Source: CAYOSF01 sp964406605 (lineage in GTDB: Bacteria > Chloroflexota > Dehalococcoidia > DSTF01 > RBG-16-68-14). From it: a stretch of 64,000 bases of DNA. The DNA lies in the NCBI GenBank assembly GCA_964406605.1, contig CAYOSF010000001.1:62001-126000 (forward strand), written 5' to 3'. This document shows, in pieces, positions 7,786 through 18,891 of this stretch. The position numbers were made by a program, and so were the translations under genes. Each line of letters starts with the position of its first letter. Within the stretch, counting starts at the first letter, position 1. The notes below the pieces were generated by a model, which saw only the letters and a list, made by a program, of their open reading frames with translations, ran no database searches and was not told where the DNA came from.

Positions 7786-9125
7786 ACGTGGCGGTGATCG
7801 GGGGAGGCGTCGCGGGCATGGCGGCCGCGTACCGGCTCGTCCAGCGGGGCCATCGCGTAGCGCTGTACGAAGCAAGCCCTTTCCTCGGCGGCCTGGTCCG
7901 GACCTTCGACGTGGGAGGCGGCCGGCTGGAGTCTTTCTATCACCACCTCTTCTCGACCGACACAACAGTCGTGCGCCTGATCGAGGAGCTGGGCCTGGGC
8001 GATCTGATGGAATGGCGCGACTCCAGGGTCGGCTTCTACCACGGCGGCCGGCTGTACGACTTCGTTACCCCACTCGATCTGCTGCGCTTCACGCCGGTGC
8101 CGCCTATCGACCGCGTGCGGATGGGCCTGGCGGCGCTCTACTTGCGCCGGCAGAAGGACGGGCGTCGCTACGAATCGGTCACGGCCGCCGAGTGGGTGCG
8201 CCGCTACATGGGGAAAGGCGCTTACGACGCCGTGTGGGGACCGCTGCTGCGGGGCAAATTCGGCGACGCCTACGACCAACTCGCCATGGTTTGGCTCTGG
8301 AACAAGATCCACCTGAGGTTCGCGTCGCGCAAGGGAGGTCCGGTGCAGCGAGAGCAGCTCGGGTACCTGCGCGGCAGCTTCGGAGTGTACATCGACGAAC
8401 TGGAGCGGCGGCTGCGCGAGAGCGAGTTGGCGGAGGTCCACACCGGTCGCGCGGTGCGCGAGGTCATCGTCGAAGAGGGTCGCGCGCGCGGACTGCTGCT
8501 CGATGACGGTCAGCGGACCGAGTTCGACGCGGTCATCGCCTGCGTGCCGGCCAACGTCTTCCAGAAGCTGGCCCCCCAACTTCCCGGGGACTACGCGGAC
8601 AAGCTCACGGGCGTGCGCTGGCAGTGGGCGCTCTGCTACCTGATGGCGCTCAAGCGCCCGCTCTCTGATATCTACTGGCTCAACATCAGTGACGACGAGA
8701 TCCCGTTCCTGGCCGTCATCGAGCACACCAATTTCATCGAACCGGAGCGATACGGCGGCTACCACGTGGTCTACCTCTCCAACTATCTGCATCCCGAGCA
8801 CCCCTATCTGCAGATGGGGATCGACGAGATCGAGCGCGAGTACCTGCCTCACCTGAGCAAGATCAACCCGGAGTTCTCGCCCGACTGGATCGCTGAGCGC
8901 TGGCTCTTCCAAGGACCGTACGCGCAGCCCATCGTCACCACCGGCTACCGGGAGAAGATCCCGGACCACCGGACGCCGATTCCAGGCCTCTACCTGGCGA
9001 CGATGAGCCAGATCTACCCGGAGGACCGGGGACAGAACTACAGCATCGAGATGGGCGAACGGGTGGCGGCGCTTGCCCAAGAGGACTTCGAGAAGGGCCA
9101 AGCGGCGGGGGGCGACACCGCCTAA
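7782..9125 (+). CDS. NAD(P)/FAD-dependent oxidoreductase (amine oxidase/phytoene desaturase-like)
   Basis: A 447-aa flavoprotein. The N-terminal dinucleotide-binding motif is VAVIGGGVAGMAAAYRL (GxGxxG), with E at the end of strand 2 (LYEASPFLGGLVRTF, matching the GG motif that follows in protoporphyrinogen oxidase and phytoene desaturase relatives). The C-terminal FAD motif region is PIPGLYLATMSQIYPEDRGQNYSIEMG. In many genomes this subfamily is found with polyprenol or sugar-lipid genes. The start is the GTG at 7782, overlapping the stop of the flippase-like gene (GTGA), which supports an operon. Substrate unknown. Confidence 0.85.
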   Translation: MNVAVIGGGVAGMAAAYRLVQRGHRVALYEASPFLGGLVRTFDVGGGRLESFYHHLFSTDTTVVRLIEELGLGDLMEWRDSRVGFYHGGRLYDFVTPLDLLRFTPVPPIDRVRMGLAALYLRRQKDGRRYESVTAAEWVRRYMGKGAYDAVWGPLLRGKFGDAYDQLAMVWLWNKIHLRFASRKGGPVQREQLGYLRGSFGVYIDELERRLRESELAEVHTGRAVREVIVEEGRARGLLLDDGQRTEFDAVIACVPANVFQKLAPQLPGDYADKLTGVRWQWALCYLMALKRPLSDIYWLNISDDEIPFLAVIEHTNFIEPERYGGYHVVYLSNYLHPEHPYLQMGIDEIEREYLPHLSKINPEFSPDWIAERWLFQGPYAQPIVTTGYREKIPDHRTPIPGLYLATMSQIYPEDRGQNYSIEMGERVAALAQEDFEKGQAAGGDTA

Positions 9126-9135
9126 CGCGTGCCCG

Positions 9136-10725
9136 CTAGCCGGGCGTGGGCTCGTGGGCGGGCGCGATCGTGCCCCCGGCGAAGGGCGTGGTGGTATCAC
9201 CGGTCGCGGGGCTGGCGAGGTGAGCGCGGCGGGCCACAGCGCGAAGCGTCAACAGCGTGGCGATGCCCAGCGGCGCCATCACGCCGAACGCCACCATGGA
9301 GAGCTCCCGGTCAGTGAGGTTCTCGGGGGAGAAGATGACGCGGCTCCCCGCCAGCACCGCCATCGCGTTCCAGAGCCCGTGCATCGCGACGGCGGCCAGG
9401 TAGAGCAGAAAAGCCCGGCGGTAGCGCTGTTCCGCCCGCCCGAAGTAGAGCGCCAGGCCCAGGAGGCCGGTGTTGAGCGCATGCATGGAGGTGGCGCCGC
9501 CGCGCAGCAGCATGAGCGTCCACCAGTCGATGTCGCTGCCCGACTCGAGGCTGCCGAGGCCGTAGATGGAGGCCTCCGTCACGCCAAACCCGGCCCCGAC
9601 GGCCACGCCAAGCGTGAGCGCCGCCGCCGCCGTCGGCTGTCGCGGCAGCACCAGCGCCACGCCCAGCGCCTTGAACCCTTCCTCCATGATGGGAGCGATG
9701 AGCGAGACCGTCAGGAGGACCAGCAGGATCGACTCCCCCTTGGACAGGTAGAGGTCCGGCTGCTGGAAGGAATCCGTCACCTGTTCGAGAGTGCGCAGCC
9801 CGTCAAACGCGCCGTTCGCGGCGAGCAGCGCCGTCGAGAGCGCCTGAGCGATAAGGCTGTCCAGCAAGGCGGCCACGCTGGTGACGACGGCGACGCCTAC
9901 CGCCAGGGCCAGCCAGAGCTGTCGGTGGGTCAACCCCACGGCCGGCGGCGTCAAGCGCAGCCCGCCCCGCGAGGCGAGGGCGATGAGAGAGAGCGCGGGC
10001 AGCAGCACGGCTGCGGCGTGGGCCGGCGACATCAGCCACACGAGGGGCTCCTCCACGGCGACGGCGAGCGCTCCCAGGGCGACGGTGCAGCCGAAGAGGG
10101 CGAGGAGCGCGGCGGACGGGAAGAAGCGAAACGGGCCGTTGAGCCGCTGGCTGGTCATGGTCAGGCCGTGGAAGCCCAGGATGGCGCCGGGGACGAAGGC
10201 GAGGGGGATGGCGGCGCCGACGGCCGCCGCGTCCAGCAACGTCGGCTTGTAGTCTTCGGCGGTGGCGGTCAGGGAACCGGCGAGACCGGCCCCGCTCAGC
10301 AGCAACAGGCCGCCGTACACGATGAGCGCCCAGCGGGTGATGTCCGGCAGGCGCCCGCGCGACGCCGGGTTGCGCAGCCAGCGCAGGAAAGCCAGGAGCG
10401 CCATTGCCAGGCCGAGCACGGCCAGGGCCCCGCCGGCGGCCGTTAACGCCGCCCGGCCCCGCTCCGGGTCGACCTCGGCGCGGCTCATCTCTCCGACCGG
10501 GATGGCGAAGATGAGCATCTCGATGCCGCCGATGGCAAGGGCAACGCCGCTCAGCGCTACGACGAACTGGAGCAGCGGGCGATAGGTCAGCCGCACGGCC
10601 ACCAGCCCCGAGGCGAGAAGGACGGCGCCGCCAAAGCCGAGCGCATAGGCCTCGGAGGCGTGGCCGTCGGTTGGGACGACGCTGGGCGCGGCCGCGGTCA
10701 ACATCCCGACGCCGCTTGCCGCCAT
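9136..10725 (-). CDS. PrsW-family intramembrane metalloprotease
   Basis: A 529-aa protein with about 12 hydrophobic segments. The PrsW glutamic-type/metalloprotease motifs are present in order in the C-terminal half: EEGFKALGV (EExxK), GFGVTEASIY (FxxxE), MHALNTGLLG (HxxxxG) and MHGLWN (HxxxN). PrsW cleaves anti-sigma factors such as RsiW in Bacillus; here the substrate is unknown. The ATG at 10725 cuts into a hydrophobic helix: the same frame continues upstream as RDWFLTLIRVLAFLAGLA to a TAG at 10780-10782. The true start may therefore be lost to a frameshift that would join it to the upstream repeat protein. Convergent with the FAD oxidoreductase (10 bp between stops). Confidence 0.87.
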   Translation of the reverse strand: MAASGVGMLTAAAPSVVPTDGHASEAYALGFGGAVLLASGLVAVRLTYRPLLQFVVALSGVALAIGGIEMLIFAIPVGEMSRAEVDPERGRAALTAAGGALAVLGLAMALLAFLRWLRNPASRGRLPDITRWALIVYGGLLLLSGAGLAGSLTATAEDYKPTLLDAAAVGAAIPLAFVPGAILGFHGLTMTSQRLNGPFRFFPSAALLALFGCTVALGALAVAVEEPLVWLMSPAHAAAVLLPALSLIALASRGGLRLTPPAVGLTHRQLWLALAVGVAVVTSVAALLDSLIAQALSTALLAANGAFDGLRTLEQVTDSFQQPDLYLSKGESILLVLLTVSLIAPIMEEGFKALGVALVLPRQPTAAAALTLGVAVGAGFGVTEASIYGLGSLESGSDIDWWTLMLLRGGATSMHALNTGLLGLALYFGRAEQRYRRAFLLYLAAVAMHGLWNAMAVLAGSRVIFSPENLTDRELSMVAFGVMAPLGIATLLTLRAVARRAHLASPATGDTTTPFAGGTIAPAHEPTPG

Positions 10726-11330
10726 GGCCAGGCCGGCCAGGAAGGCGAGGACGCGGATGAGCGTGAGGAACCAGTCCCGCTACGGGCACGCTCCCCGGCG
10801 CGGGCCAGGGGCGCTGAGACGGCCGCAGGTGCGGTTCCTGTGCTCGGGTGTCCCCAGGGAGCGGCCGGAACGGAGGACGACGGGACGAATACGGCGTCTT
10901 CGGTCGCTGAGGAGACGGTGCGGATGGCGTCCGGCTTGGCGACGAAGATGACGCGGCCCCTGTAGGCGGCCTTGTAGAAGTACTCGTCGTCACACAGGAG
11001 GGGCAACTCGGAGCCGACGCCAAAGCGAAAGAGCCTCTCGGCATCGGCGTGCGGATCTCTGAGGCCGTCGCAGTCTGCGATGATGCGGATCCGCTCCGCC
11101 ACGGACGGAACGAACAGCGGCTCGTTCGCTACTGACGAGTCGGCGCGGACGGCGCACGGCTTGGGAACAAAGACGACCCTGTCCCGAAAGGCGACCTTGT
11201 AGAAGTACTTGTCGTTGTCACGCAGCAGGCGCAACTCAGAGCCTGCACCGAAGCGGAAGAGCCTCTCGGCGGCGGCGTGCGGATCTCTGAGGCCGTCGCA
11301 ATCGGCGACTATGCGGATTTGCTCCGCCAT
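10698..11330 (-). CDS. Two-repeat protein upstream of PrsW, possibly its displaced N-terminal region
   Basis: A 210-aa frame with two tandem ~70-residue repeats (about residues 1-60 and 78-138). Each reads as IR-I-x-ADCDGLRDPHA-AERLFRFG-GSEL-LL followed by YFYK and RV-FV-KP. The repeats are also similar at the DNA level. They look like small all-beta modules, but I cannot assign a family. After residue 150 the frame becomes Ala/Pro/Ser/Arg-rich and overlaps the PrsW start by 28 bp, which suggests it is out of frame there. One indel near 10783 would fuse the repeats to the PrsW hydrophobic N-terminus. The start ATG at 11330 has GGAGAAGG just upstream, and TATACT at 11372-11377 is a plausible -10. 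Confidence 0.6.
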   Translation of the reverse strand: MAEQIRIVADCDGLRDPHAAAERLFRFGAGSELRLLRDNDKYFYKVAFRDRVVFVPKPCAVRADSSVANEPLFVPSVAERIRIIADCDGLRDPHADAERLFRFGVGSELPLLCDDEYFYKAAYRGRVIFVAKPDAIRTVSSATEDAVFVPSSSVPAAPWGHPSTGTAPAAVSAPLARAGERARSGTGSSRSSASSPSWPAWPWRQAASGC

Positions 11331-11502
11331 CCTTCTCCTCTCTCGGCTGCCCCGCGCTTACGCGACACTCTAGTATAGCTTCGGCGTGTAGGCGAGCCGT
11401 CGAAAGGAGGGGGATAGGCGCCTACAGGTCTCGCGTCCTGTTGTCGATGGCGGGGCTCGGCGACAGGGGCATACCCGTTCTTGCCTGGTAGGCGAGTTCT
11501 CC

Positions 11503-12924
11503 CTACTGCTGAGGCTTGCGCCGCCTCAGTGCCTGCACCTCCGATGCGGCATCTTGCAGGTGGGCTGCGATGGCGGCAAGGTATGCTTCTTGCTCCCTCG
11601 CCACGGCCCCTTCTACCCGCTCCAATGCTTCCCTGTCAAGGAGCGTGTGGAGAATCGACATGGGTACGAGATCTTCGTCCTGCGACATCTCGGGCGCCTG
11701 CAACAGGCTGCACAAGCCGGGGAACCGACGGCAGAGCCAGAAGTAGATCCACCAAGGCTGCCTTTGCACCCGGTCGTCCGGGTCAAGTATCCCGTCGTTG
11801 TCGCTGTCGCGCCAGCCGAAGTGCACCGGCGTGTAGCTGCACATGGCCCACGAATTGGAGCGCATGATGCAGTCGACTCCCCCGCCCGCCGCGCAGTTCT
11901 GGCAGTTGCCATTGGGTGCCTTCAGATACCCCCACTGACCGCCACAGGTGCAGCCACTGGAAGGGTACTCGTCAGGTGCGCCGAAGATGTGCCCGGTCTC
12001 GTGGGCGAAGACGCGGTCGATGTTGCTGGGCCCCCAGCCGTCATTATCATATTGCATGACGATGCGAGGCCCGCCCACGCTGGCGTACGCGAAATGGCCA
12101 GCCGGGTACTTGGTAAAGAACGCACAGTACGCCCATCGCGTGCGTAGCTGGCTTCGCAGGTCTTGGATATACGAACTAGCGCCGCTCAGTCCAGGGCCAT
12201 ATCCAAGCTTCGCAAGCGCGGGATCGCGCCATAGGGCTTCCTTCTGGCCGAAGGTGAGACTGCCGGGCCCAGGCGGCGTGTCAAGCGTCACCACCTGAAT
12301 GTCGTAAGACCAGGACACGCCCGCCTTTGCCTCCTGGCTACCGAGCCAGCTGAGGCCGTTTTGCACCTCGGCCACCACGGTAGCTCGCTCGCTGCGGTCG
12401 AACTTGAGGTCCGTGGTTGGCCCCTCCACGATGATCAAGCCTACCGCCACGGAGCCGATGAGAAACGAACTCGTAGGTGATTGGGCCAGTCCGGTGCCCG
12501 GGGCGGCGGGAGCCTGAACCGTCGTTCCCTCGTCGGGCGAGGCGGCGTCCGGACTCTGTCCCGGTACCTCGTCCCACAACTCGTCCTTTCGCGGCCGCTC
12601 TTGCTTTGCCTTGCTGTAGTCATCGCTCTGTCGCAGGCGCAGCGCTTCAAGGCCAAGCCTGCCTGTCTCATCCAGATCTCTTGTCACGCTGTCGCTCAGT
12701 GTCTCTGGCTTCGGGCTCAGGACGGAGCCGGGTAACGTGTCCACCCTTGATCTCACCCCTGCCTCAGCCCCCTTGGGCACCTCGGCTATCATGACTCTGG
12801 GCCCAAACGTGTGAAGGATATGTCCCTCACCCGCCTTTACCGACGCGGCCGCCCTCGGCGGCGTCGTGGGCGATTCACTTTCCAGTACGATGGCCTGCTC
12901 TTCGATCTCTAGATCACCTGCCAT
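11503..12924 (-). CDS. Zinc metalloprotease with calcium-binding tail
   Basis: A 473-aa protein. The catalytic signature is FAHETGHIFGAPDEY at roughly residue 320 (HExxHxxGxxDE), the zinc-binding helix of metzincin-like peptidases. A candidate Met-turn follows (DCIMRSNSWAMCSY). Cysteines between the helix and Met-turn (SGCTCGG, CQNCAAGGG) may bridge. DSDNDGILDPDD is a thrombospondin-type-3-like calcium motif. The N-terminal ~120 residues contain an I9-propeptide-like strand pattern (PRVMIAEVP...LPG). No clear signal peptide is present, so export is unproven. The start is ATG 12924 because AGGAGG sits 6 nt upstream; it overlaps the stop of the small gene at 12914-13276 by 11 bp, indicating coupling. 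Confidence 0.82.
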   Translation of the reverse strand: MAGDLEIEEQAIVLESESPTTPPRAAASVKAGEGHILHTFGPRVMIAEVPKGAEAGVRSRVDTLPGSVLSPKPETLSDSVTRDLDETGRLGLEALRLRQSDDYSKAKQERPRKDELWDEVPGQSPDAASPDEGTTVQAPAAPGTGLAQSPTSSFLIGSVAVGLIIVEGPTTDLKFDRSERATVVAEVQNGLSWLGSQEAKAGVSWSYDIQVVTLDTPPGPGSLTFGQKEALWRDPALAKLGYGPGLSGASSYIQDLRSQLRTRWAYCAFFTKYPAGHFAYASVGGPRIVMQYDNDGWGPSNIDRVFAHETGHIFGAPDEYPSSGCTCGGQWGYLKAPNGNCQNCAAGGGVDCIMRSNSWAMCSYTPVHFGWRDSDNDGILDPDDRVQRQPWWIYFWLCRRFPGLCSLLQAPEMSQDEDLVPMSILHTLLDREALERVEGAVAREQEAYLAAIAAHLQDAASEVQALRRRKPQQ

Positions 12925-13276
12925 GCTCACCCTCCTTTGAAGCATCTGGAGGCTCAAATCCTGGCGCATCCCACGCCAGCCCTTCTCCAACTCGTTTCTT
13001 CGGCGCCGCCTGATGTCGCTCGGCCCAGGCCGAAGCGAAGAGAGACTCGCCGTCGGTTAGAGTCTCCATCACATGTGGCGGCACGGCTGCCTCGCAGACG
13101 CTCGTCACCCCGGGTAGCGCGGCGATCTCTCGTGCCTCCCTGGCATCGAGCAGGGGAATGAGGACTCGAGGCGGCAAAGACTGGGCGATCTTGTACTGCG
13201 AGGAGATACGCTGAAAGAGATCCCTGCCCTGATCCGGGTCAAGAATCACCAAGAACTCTCTCTTCGTGTCCGCCAT
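12914..13276 (-). CDS. Small protein coupled to the metalloprotease (possible inhibitor/propeptide-like partner)
   Basis: A 120-aa soluble protein. Its core (residues 8-75) has the pattern of peptidase-inhibitor I9/propeptide folds: FLVILDPDQ, a helix, PPRVLIPLLD, then EIAALPGVTSVCEA. The LPGVTSV element is typical of subtilase propeptides. The metalloprotease immediately downstream carries a related strand pattern at its own N-terminus, and the two reading frames overlap by 11 bp. I infer a dedicated partner, either intramolecular-chaperone-like or inhibitory. The family assignment is by eye only. Confidence 0.6.
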   Translation of the reverse strand: MADTKREFLVILDPDQGRDLFQRISSQYKIAQSLPPRVLIPLLDAREAREIAALPGVTSVCEAAVPPHVMETLTDGESLFASAWAERHQAAPKKRVGEGLAWDAPGFEPPDASKEGEHGR

Positions 13277-13448
13277 GTCACTCCCTCAGGGCGGCTACGT
13301 GGTTCTCACCGCTACATTCGAACACAGCATCCCCAGGTGGGTACGCCGTTCCCTGTTGCCAATTGTAGCATCGCTGGCCGCCTTGTCAAGCGCGCTGTGC
13401 GTGCCTTCTTCCTGCCATGATCCTGACTGACCCTCGTATCGTCCGCGC

Positions 13449-13477
13449 TTGTACCCCACCCGCGCTGCGGCTATAGT
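13449..13477 (+). promoter_or_regulatory. Candidate promoter of the nuoE/nuoF-type pair
   Basis: TTGTAC (13449-13454), a 17-bp spacer and TATAGT (13472-13477). The -10 runs straight into GTGA followed 6 bp later by GCAC (13476-13489), close to the GTGA-N6-TCAC element found at the same position in the promoters at 58515 and 61356. Confidence 0.5.
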
Positions 13478-13517
13478 GACGAAAGGCACAAACAGGGGTC
13501 CGGAGAACGGGAGGACT

Positions 13518-13994
13518 GTGCTCGAGTCCGAAGCTAGCCTCGAGATCCAGGAACTGGTCGCCGAGTTCAAGCCGGGTAGCGCTGAACTGCTGCCCGCGCT
13601 GCACAAGGTGCAGCATCGCTACGGGTACATTCCGAAGGAGGCGATGGCGGTGGTCGCCCGGCGGCTACGCGTGAGCGAGGCGCACGTCTACGGCGTCGTC
13701 ACCTTCTATTCCGAGCTGCACACGACGCCCCCGCCGGGGACGCGCATCGACTGGTGCAGCGGACCGGCCTGTCGCGCCAGGGGCGGCGCGAAGCTGCGGC
13801 GGGCGCTGGAGGCTGTGCTCGGCATCGGGATGGAGGAGAACACCCCGGACGGCAAGCTGGGGCTCCACCTGGCCCAGTGCAACGGTACCTGCGATTGCGC
13901 GCCCCAGCTATGGGTCGACGGCAAGGTGGTGGGCCCGCTCACCGTGGCCGAGGCCGTCCGCCTGGCGCGCGAGCTGAAGGGCGAGAGCAAGTAG
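13518..13994 (+). CDS. nuoE: NuoE-like [2Fe-2S] thioredoxin-fold NAD(P)H oxidoreductase subunit
   Basis: A 158-aa NuoE/HoxE/HydC-family protein, the small subunit that partners with a NuoF-type flavoprotein in complex I, NAD-reducing hydrogenases and NAD-dependent formate dehydrogenases. The N-terminal helical bundle shows LLPALHKVQHRYGYIP and VYGVVTFYSEL. The four cluster ligands lie in CSGPACRARGG and CNGTCDCAPQ. The spacing of the first pair (CxxxxC) matches the family. The start is GTG 13518 because GGGAGG lies just upstream. It is followed after 267 bp by the NuoF-like gene. No catalytic hydrogenase or formate dehydrogenase subunit is in the window, so the electron partner is unknown. 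Confidence 0.88.
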   Translation: MLESEASLEIQELVAEFKPGSAELLPALHKVQHRYGYIPKEAMAVVARRLRVSEAHVYGVVTFYSELHTTPPPGTRIDWCSGPACRARGGAKLRRALEAVLGIGMEENTPDGKLGLHLAQCNGTCDCAPQLWVDGKVVGPLTVAEAVRLARELKGESK

Positions 13995-14215
13995 CAGCAT
14001 GCGAGTAGACGCGGGTGGGGCGCACGGTCATAGCTGGCTTGTCCTTGGACGCAGGGAAGCGATTCCGGGTTGCTGCAGTCTTTCCGGTGCAACAGGAAAC
14101 GGCGTCGTTCACATGCACACTGTGAGTGGCGACCTGAAGGGCGCCGCTACGGGTTCTCGATCGATGGCGTCTCAATTCGATTTGTGGCCACCAACCGGGT
14201 GGGCAAGGGGCGGGC

Positions 14216-14244
14216 GACAGGCTGAAGCCTGTCCCACGCTGGAA
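14216..14244. repeat. Palindrome with CTGAAG centre followed by CTGGAAG element
   Basis: An 8-bp inverted repeat (14216-14223/14226-14233) with the same CTGAAG centre as the palindrome at 6512, followed by CTGGAAGTCC, the reverse of the second motif there. It sits in the 267-bp gap between the NuoE- and NuoF-like genes, where I see no gene. Confidence 0.45.
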
Positions 14245-14261
14245 GTCCAAGAGTTGAACTG

Positions 14262-16133
14262 ATGCTGAAGGCGTACGAGGAGCTGCGCAGGAGCGCCGAC
14301 GAGGTCTGGCAGGCCGTGGAGCGGCCGCCAAGGCCGTTGGTGCGCGTGCCCATCGCCACTTGCAGTATTCCTGCGGGCGCCAACGAGACGTTGGAGGCGC
14401 TGCGGCGGGAGGTGCAAGAGCGCGGCCTGGCAGCCGACGTGGGGAGCATCGGCGAGAACGGCCTGTGCTGGCTCGAGCCGCTGGTGGAGGTGCGCAAGCC
14501 GGACGGCGGCAGCGTCCTCTACCGGAAGGTGACGGCCGACCAGGTCCCGAAGCTGATCGACGAGGCGCTCGCGCAGGACCCGCCTCAGGCGGGCGACCTC
14601 GCGTTCGCCGTGGCCGCCGGCCCAGCCGTGGACGGCGTGCCGCAGCTCTCGGAGATAGATTTCTGGGCGATGCAGGAGCGGCGGCTGCTGGCCCGCTGCG
14701 GCGTAGTCGACCCGGAGAACATCGATCACTACATCGCGAACGGCGGCTACGAGGGGCTCGCGAACGCGCTGGAGCAGAGCCAGGAAGAGGTGATCGCGAC
14801 GCTCCAAGAGTCCGCTCTGCGCGGTCGGAGCGGCTCCGACTTCCCTACCGGGCAGAAATGGGAGTTCCTGCGCACCAAGACCCGGTCGCCCAAGTACCTC
14901 ATCTGCAACGCCGACGAGGGCGACCCCGGCGCGTTCGTCAACCGGATCCTGATGGAGAGCGACCCCCACTCGATCATCGAGGGGATGGTCATCGGCGCGC
15001 ACGCCACCGGCGCCGACCACGCCTTCGTGTATCTGCGCGAAGAGTACCCGCTCGCGTTCGAGCGCATGCAGCGCGCGGTGGAGCAGGCCCGCGAGCGGGG
15101 CCTGCTGGGCGAGGGCATCCTGGGGAGCGACCTATCGTTCGACGTGACGGTCTTCCGCGGTGCCGGGTCGTACGTCTGCGGCGAGGAGTCCGGCCTGATC
15201 TCATCGGTCGACGACGCGCGCGGCATGCCGCGCATCCGGCCGCCGTATCCGGCGGACGCCGGCGTGTTCCACCAGCCCACGAACGTGAACAACGTCGAGA
15301 CCTACGCGGACGCCGCACTCGTCATGCAACGGGGGCTCGACTTCTACAACTCCGTGGGCATCGAGGGTTACCGGAGCACGAAGATCTTCAGCGTCTCGGG
15401 CCACGTCCAGCGGGTGGGGATCGTGGAGTTGGAGTTCGGCTTCCCGCTGCGGAAGCTGTACGAGACCTCGAACCCGGAGCCGGGCAGAAACGGGCATACG
15501 CTGAAAGCGGTGCAGGCGGGTGGGCCGCTCACCGGCATCCTGCCGGCGGACCTCGCAATGGAGCTGCCGCTGGACCCGGGCGCCTTCAAGGAGCACGGCG
15601 TGCTCATGGGGGGCGGCGGCATCGTCTTCGTGGACGATTCCTCCTGCGTGGTGGACCTGAACGTGATGTTCTCCTGGTTCCTGGAGGATGAATCGTGCGG
15701 GCGATGCACGACCTGCCGCGGCGGCAACGAGCGCATGGTGGAGATCTTCCGGCGCGTGGCGCGCGGCGCGGGCCGCGAGGACGACTACGGCAAGATGCGG
15801 CTCCTGGGTGACTCGATGCTGTACTCGAACTGCATCCACGGCTCGGCGTCGCCCACGATCATGCTGAAGAGCGCGGAGTTCTTCCGCGAGGAGTTCGACG
15901 AGCATATCCTCAACAAGCGCTGTCCGGCGAAGGTGTGCCCGGACTTGATCCGCTACGAGATCGACGGTGCGAGCCCGCAGGCGGCCGATGCGGCCGCGAT
16001 CTGTCCGGCAGAGGCGGTGGTGCAGGAGGGCGGCGGCTGGCGCATCGACCAGGAGCGCTGCGTCAAGTGCGACGCCTGCCGCGAGGTGGCGCCGGAGGCG
16101 GTGCGCGTGGTGGACGCGTTCGCGACGGCCTAG
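14262..16133 (+). CDS. nuoF: NuoF-like NADH-binding flavoprotein with C-terminal ferredoxin domain
   Basis: A 623-aa FMN- and NAD-binding electron-transfer subunit of the HydB/HoxF/NuoF type. Residues ~25-115 form a degenerate thioredoxin-like [2Fe-2S] domain (CSIPAGA and GLCWLEPLVEV). The NADH/FMN core has GRSGSDFPTGQKWEF and CNADEGDPGAF. An SLBB-like stretch follows, then the N3-type cluster C479-x2-C482-x2-C485 (CGRCTTC) with a fourth Cys near 525 (SNCIHGSA). The C-terminal ferredoxin domain normally carries two [4Fe-4S] clusters. Here the first CxxCxxC and the last motif Cys are gone, while the remaining ligands CVKCDAC and ICP fit one cluster. It probably transfers electrons between NAD(H) and ferredoxin or a hydrogenase/formate dehydrogenase. 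Start ATG 14262 by family length. Confidence 0.9.
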   Translation: MLKAYEELRRSADEVWQAVERPPRPLVRVPIATCSIPAGANETLEALRREVQERGLAADVGSIGENGLCWLEPLVEVRKPDGGSVLYRKVTADQVPKLIDEALAQDPPQAGDLAFAVAAGPAVDGVPQLSEIDFWAMQERRLLARCGVVDPENIDHYIANGGYEGLANALEQSQEEVIATLQESALRGRSGSDFPTGQKWEFLRTKTRSPKYLICNADEGDPGAFVNRILMESDPHSIIEGMVIGAHATGADHAFVYLREEYPLAFERMQRAVEQARERGLLGEGILGSDLSFDVTVFRGAGSYVCGEESGLISSVDDARGMPRIRPPYPADAGVFHQPTNVNNVETYADAALVMQRGLDFYNSVGIEGYRSTKIFSVSGHVQRVGIVELEFGFPLRKLYETSNPEPGRNGHTLKAVQAGGPLTGILPADLAMELPLDPGAFKEHGVLMGGGGIVFVDDSSCVVDLNVMFSWFLEDESCGRCTTCRGGNERMVEIFRRVARGAGREDDYGKMRLLGDSMLYSNCIHGSASPTIMLKSAEFFREEFDEHILNKRCPAKVCPDLIRYEIDGASPQAADAAAICPAEAVVQEGGGWRIDQERCVKCDACREVAPEAVRVVDAFATA

Positions 16134-16147
16134 CTCGCGGCCCCTCC

Positions 16148-16176
16148 TTGTCCGCGCGGCACCCCTTCCGTACAAT
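16148..16176 (+). promoter_or_regulatory. Candidate mutS promoter
   Basis: TTGTCC (16148-16153), 17-bp spacer, TACAAT (16171-16176), 60 bp before the mutS start and just after the NuoF stop. Confidence 0.5.
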
Positions 16177-16236
16177 AGGGCAAACGTTCTTACGCCCCAG
16201 GCGCATCAGCCCTGAGTTTGAGAGGCGGGGTGTCCC

Positions 16237-18891
<2,655 letters not shown>

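Noticed and set aside
14172..15020. Long minus-strand reading frame opposite the NuoF-like gene
   Set aside because: It is the antisense shadow of a gene with clear family motifs; high GC produces many such frames.
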